From positions 124,001 to 188,000 of the forward strand of contig CBDCOD010000024.1 in the NCBI GenBank assembly GCA_965219665.1: a stretch of 64,000 bases of DNA. The letters run 5' to 3'. This document shows positions 62,115 to 64,000 of the stretch, one piece after another. The notes beneath the pieces were generated by a model. The model saw only the letters and a program-made list of their open reading frames with translations. It did not search any database and was not told the DNA's origin. Both the position numbers and the translations under genes were made by a program. Each line of letters opens with the position of its first letter. Position 1 is the first letter of the stretch. This stretch comes from CBDCOD01 sp965219665. GTDB taxonomy: Bacteria; Pseudomonadota; Gammaproteobacteria; CAKMZV01.

Positions 62115-62567
62115 ATGGATAAAGAAGCTCAGTTTTATGAAAAGATTAACCAACATCTTAGAGAAGTAGCGGCACGGCTTGCTCTATTCATAGAAAATGT
62201 TCTATCATCTTTGTTTGATGATTGGTGGAGTAAAGCGGTTATAAATACTCTATCGTTCCAACAAAAAAAACGCTTGGAGCAAAAAAACATTACTTCACTA
62301 AAAGGGCTGGACCTTGCTGCACTGCTTCGGGTTCTGGATCAGAATTGGTATCAGATTTCAAACAAACTGGGTTTAACACCAGAAGATCGTCATTTCGTCA
62401 AAGAGATGCAAACCATTCGCAATCGTTGGGCACATGCCGATACGGAGGGGTTTGTGATTGACGATATATACCGAGATATAGACACTATTCAACGATTTGC
62501 GACTGTCATTAAAGCAGATAAAAAATTCATTCAGGATTTGCAAGAAACAAAAGTAGGTAAGGCCTGA
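62115..62567 (+). CDS. HEPN-domain protein (Swt1-like), 3' end cut by an IS
   Basis: These 150 residues are all-helical. The segment TIRNRWAHAD contains R-N-x-x-x-H, the HEPN ribonuclease motif R-x(4-6)-H with the favoured polar residue after Arg. The pattern (NKLGLTPEDRHFVKEMQ before the motif, IYRDIDTIQRFATVI after) matches Swt1-type HEPN domains, often the N-terminal module of larger defence ATPases. The stop codon TGA lies inside the first bases of the IS3 element, so the natural C-terminus is lost or displaced. No continuation was found in the 216 bases after the IS. GGAGG supports the start. Confidence 0.65.
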   Translation: MDKEAQFYEKINQHLREVAARLALFIENVLSSLFDDWWSKAVINTLSFQQKKRLEQKNITSLKGLDLAALLRVLDQNWYQISNKLGLTPEDRHFVKEMQTIRNRWAHADTEGFVIDDIYRDIDTIQRFATVIKADKKFIQDLQETKVGKA

Positions 62568-62621
62568 GTTTTATGGACACGTTTTATGGTAAAAATGTAG
62601 TATATTTAACTTAGGCGAAAA

Positions 62622-62918
62622 ATGATGAGTAATCAACGATACACAGAAGATTTTAAGCGTGAAGCGGTGGCACAAATTGCTGAACATGGCTATAAGATTA
62701 AAGACGTTTCTGAACGATTAGGCGTAAGTGATAAAAGCCTATATGCTTGGTGCAAACGCTACGCTAATCCCAGCCCGCTTACACAAGATAATGCGCAGTT
62801 ACAACTCGAGGTTGCTCGTTTGAAGAAGCAATTAAAACGTGTTGAGCAGGAGCGTCAAATATTAAAGGAGGCCGCGCAGTTCTTTGCCAGCGAGTCAAAG
62901 AACGTTACGCGTTCATAA
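62622..62918 (+). CDS. IS3-family OrfA (helix-turn-helix subunit of transposase)
   Basis: This 98-residue protein opens with RYTEDFKREAVAQIAEHGYK and DVSERLGVSDKSLYAWCKRY, the typical HTH_Tnp_1 domain. A leucine zipper follows (LQLEVARLKKQLKRVEQERQ). It binds the IS ends. In this family a -1 frameshift makes the OrfAB fusion, which is the active transposase. The A-AAG at 62864-62867, followed by GGAGG-like bases, is a candidate slip site. Confidence 0.93.
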   Translation: MMSNQRYTEDFKREAVAQIAEHGYKIKDVSERLGVSDKSLYAWCKRYANPSPLTQDNAQLQLEVARLKKQLKRVEQERQILKEAAQFFASESKNVTRS

Positions 62919-62944
62919 AATCTCGGACTAAACGGTTCCCCACC

Positions 62945-63775
62945 ATGCTATTATGCAAGGTTATGCAAGTATCTCGTAGCGGTTATTACCGCTGGCTAGC
63001 ACACCCTCATAGCTTTAGAGATTTAGAGGATAAGCGCTTAAGTCTTAAGATCAGGCAACACTGGGAAAATAGCTATGGTTATTATGGCTACCGCAATATT
63101 TATCAAGATATGTTAGATTCTGGCAACTATTGCGGCCGTGATAGAGTTTTAAGGCTGATGCAGAAAATGGGCATTAGGGCGCAATTTGCGCTTAAAAAGC
63201 CTCGCTTAAAAAAAGGCGAACAGCATGTTCTAGCCCCAAATATTCTTAAGCGTCAGTTTGTAGCAACGGTTCCCAATCAATGGTGGGTCAGCGACATTAC
63301 CTATATAAAAACAGGTGAAGGTTGGTTGTTTTTGACCACGGTATTAGACTTATTTTCTCGCAAAGTAGTTGGCTGGGACATGAGTCATCGTATTACAGAG
63401 GATGTTGTGATTAGAGCACTTAACATGGCTTATTTTCGTAGAAAACCTACAAATTCGGTCTATGTGCATTCTGATCAAGGTTCGCAATATACCAGCAAAG
63501 CTTGTCAAAAGGCATTGGGTGAAATGCAATTAATCCCGAGTATGAGCCGTAAGGGGAATTGCTGGGACAATGCTGTTGCTGAAAGTTTTTTTGCCAACTT
63601 AAAAAAGGAGTTAATTGGTAAAAAGGTCTATAAAACAAGGCAAGATGCTAAGCAAAGTATTTTTGGTTATATTGAAATGTTTTATAATCCAATCAGGCGG
63701 CACACATTCAACAATCGGGTAGCACCGAATGTGCTAGAAGAGCAATATTTTGCGAAACTAAAAACTGTCTACTAA
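62945..63775 (+). CDS. IS3-family OrfB (DDE integrase domain)
   Basis: This 276-residue protein has the HTH_21 segment (SLKIRQHWENSYGYYGYRNIYQ) and an rve core. The DDE triad lies in WVSDITYIKT, VHSDQGSQYTS and the glutamate in NAVAESFFANLKKE. The frame is open upstream of the ATG (reading RVKERYAFIKSRTKRFP), consistent with production as an OrfAB fusion. The reading frame is intact, so the IS may be active. Confidence 0.94.
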   Translation: MLLCKVMQVSRSGYYRWLAHPHSFRDLEDKRLSLKIRQHWENSYGYYGYRNIYQDMLDSGNYCGRDRVLRLMQKMGIRAQFALKKPRLKKGEQHVLAPNILKRQFVATVPNQWWVSDITYIKTGEGWLFLTTVLDLFSRKVVGWDMSHRITEDVVIRALNMAYFRRKPTNSVYVHSDQGSQYTSKACQKALGEMQLIPSMSRKGNCWDNAVAESFFANLKKELIGKKVYKTRQDAKQSIFGYIEMFYNPIRRHTFNNRVAPNVLEEQYFAKLKTVY

Positions 63776-63940
63776 ACTCAGGCCGCACCATACAGCCATT
63801 TATTTCAAGATATTAAACTATGTATAATATAAATGACAAATAAAGAACTGATTCTGGTCTGTGATATCCATTATCAGTGAATAATCATGCAATGATTAAT
63901 TGTTAACAGTCTTGGATCGCGCGTAAATTAGAGTGAATCA

Positions 63941-64000
63941 ATGAAACAAGAAATATTTTTAAAGGCTATTTGCGAGATCTCGAGAAAAGGAGTGCCTACT
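63941..64000 (+). CDS. Possible gene start running off the right edge
   Basis: An ATG at 63941 opens 20 codons (MKQEIFLKAICEISRKG...) to the window end, preceded by a weak GAGTGA. It lies on the accessory side after the IS. There is too little sequence to name a family. Confidence 0.3.
   Translation, partial: MKQEIFLKAICEISRKGVPT

Larger units (their letters stand above)
62561..63784 (+). mobile_element. IS3-family insertion sequence
   Basis: The element carries orfA and orfB in -1 relation and imperfect terminal inverted repeats. The left end reads GGCCTGAGTTTTATGGACAC and the complement of the right end reads GGCCTGAGTTTAGTAGACAG. If the ends are TG...CA (62565-63780), the flanking GGCC on both sides is a 4-bp target duplication. 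However the solo end at 673 also begins GGCC, so GGCC may instead be part of the inverted repeat. Length is about 1.2 kb, normal for the family. Confidence 0.9.

Overview
The window looks like a chromosome segment of a gammaproteobacterium. The evidence is the grpE-dnaK-dnaJ-dapB run, the tsaE-amidase-mutL-miaA cluster, surA-pdxA, rsmA-apaH, a holD-rimI pair, ubiG, iscA and mltD. Base composition appears moderate to AT-rich. A mevalonate kinase / diphosphomevalonate decarboxylase pair is present, which is unusual in this class but known in groups such as Coxiella and Legionella. I do not assign a genus.

Layout. (1) 1-4,450 is accessory and decayed: the start of a type I methyltransferase gene (hsdM) leaving the left edge, a tRNA-Met, a solo IS3-type end, dispersed repeat blocks, a DUF1737-like gene, an uncharacterised soluble/membrane gene pair, a phage-gene fragment, a frameshifted fic gene and an hsdM 3' remnant. 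(2) 4,450-19,820 is a tandem array of four very large, near-identical secreted NHL-repeat/cadherin-like proteins, each with the same signal peptide and a Gly-rich, Cys-containing C-terminal sorting signal, plus the relic start of a fifth unit. The first copy is frameshifted. Modules have been shuffled among copies. (3) 20,050-43,270 is core genome: tRNA-Leu, heat-shock chaperones, dapB, htpX, coaD, a LysE exporter, a voltage-gated-type channel, trxB, iscA, a gloB-mltD-mvaK-mvaD-ubiG operon, and leuA-holD-rimI-surA-pdxA, pssA, azlCD, apaH and rsmA. (4) 43,325-50,061 is a six-gene minus-strand operon and the most interesting region. It encodes an exported protein, a TPR lipoprotein, a protein that reads as a shortened FliF fused to FliG, MotA-like and MotB-like stator subunits, and an outer-membrane-type protein. 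No flagellar export, rod, hook or filament gene is nearby. (5) 50,418-60,334 is core genome: yciI, then a long minus-strand operon ilvD - PagL-like - hemB - aroE - tsaE - amidase - mutL - miaA - nudE, then tRNA-Arg. (6) 60,335-64,000 is accessory again: a second class II Fic protein and a HEPN-domain protein cut by an IS3-family element.

How it fits together. The two edges hold toxin- or defence-type genes (HsdM, Fic, HEPN) and IS traces next to tRNA genes, as expected for island boundaries. The array is an expanding and decaying family of surface proteins that probably diversifies by recombination. The 43-50 kb operon looks like an ion-driven envelope machine built from flagellar rotor and stator parts. 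That role is inference from domain architecture; the FliF-, FliG-, MotA- and MotB-like motifs are visible in the sequence.
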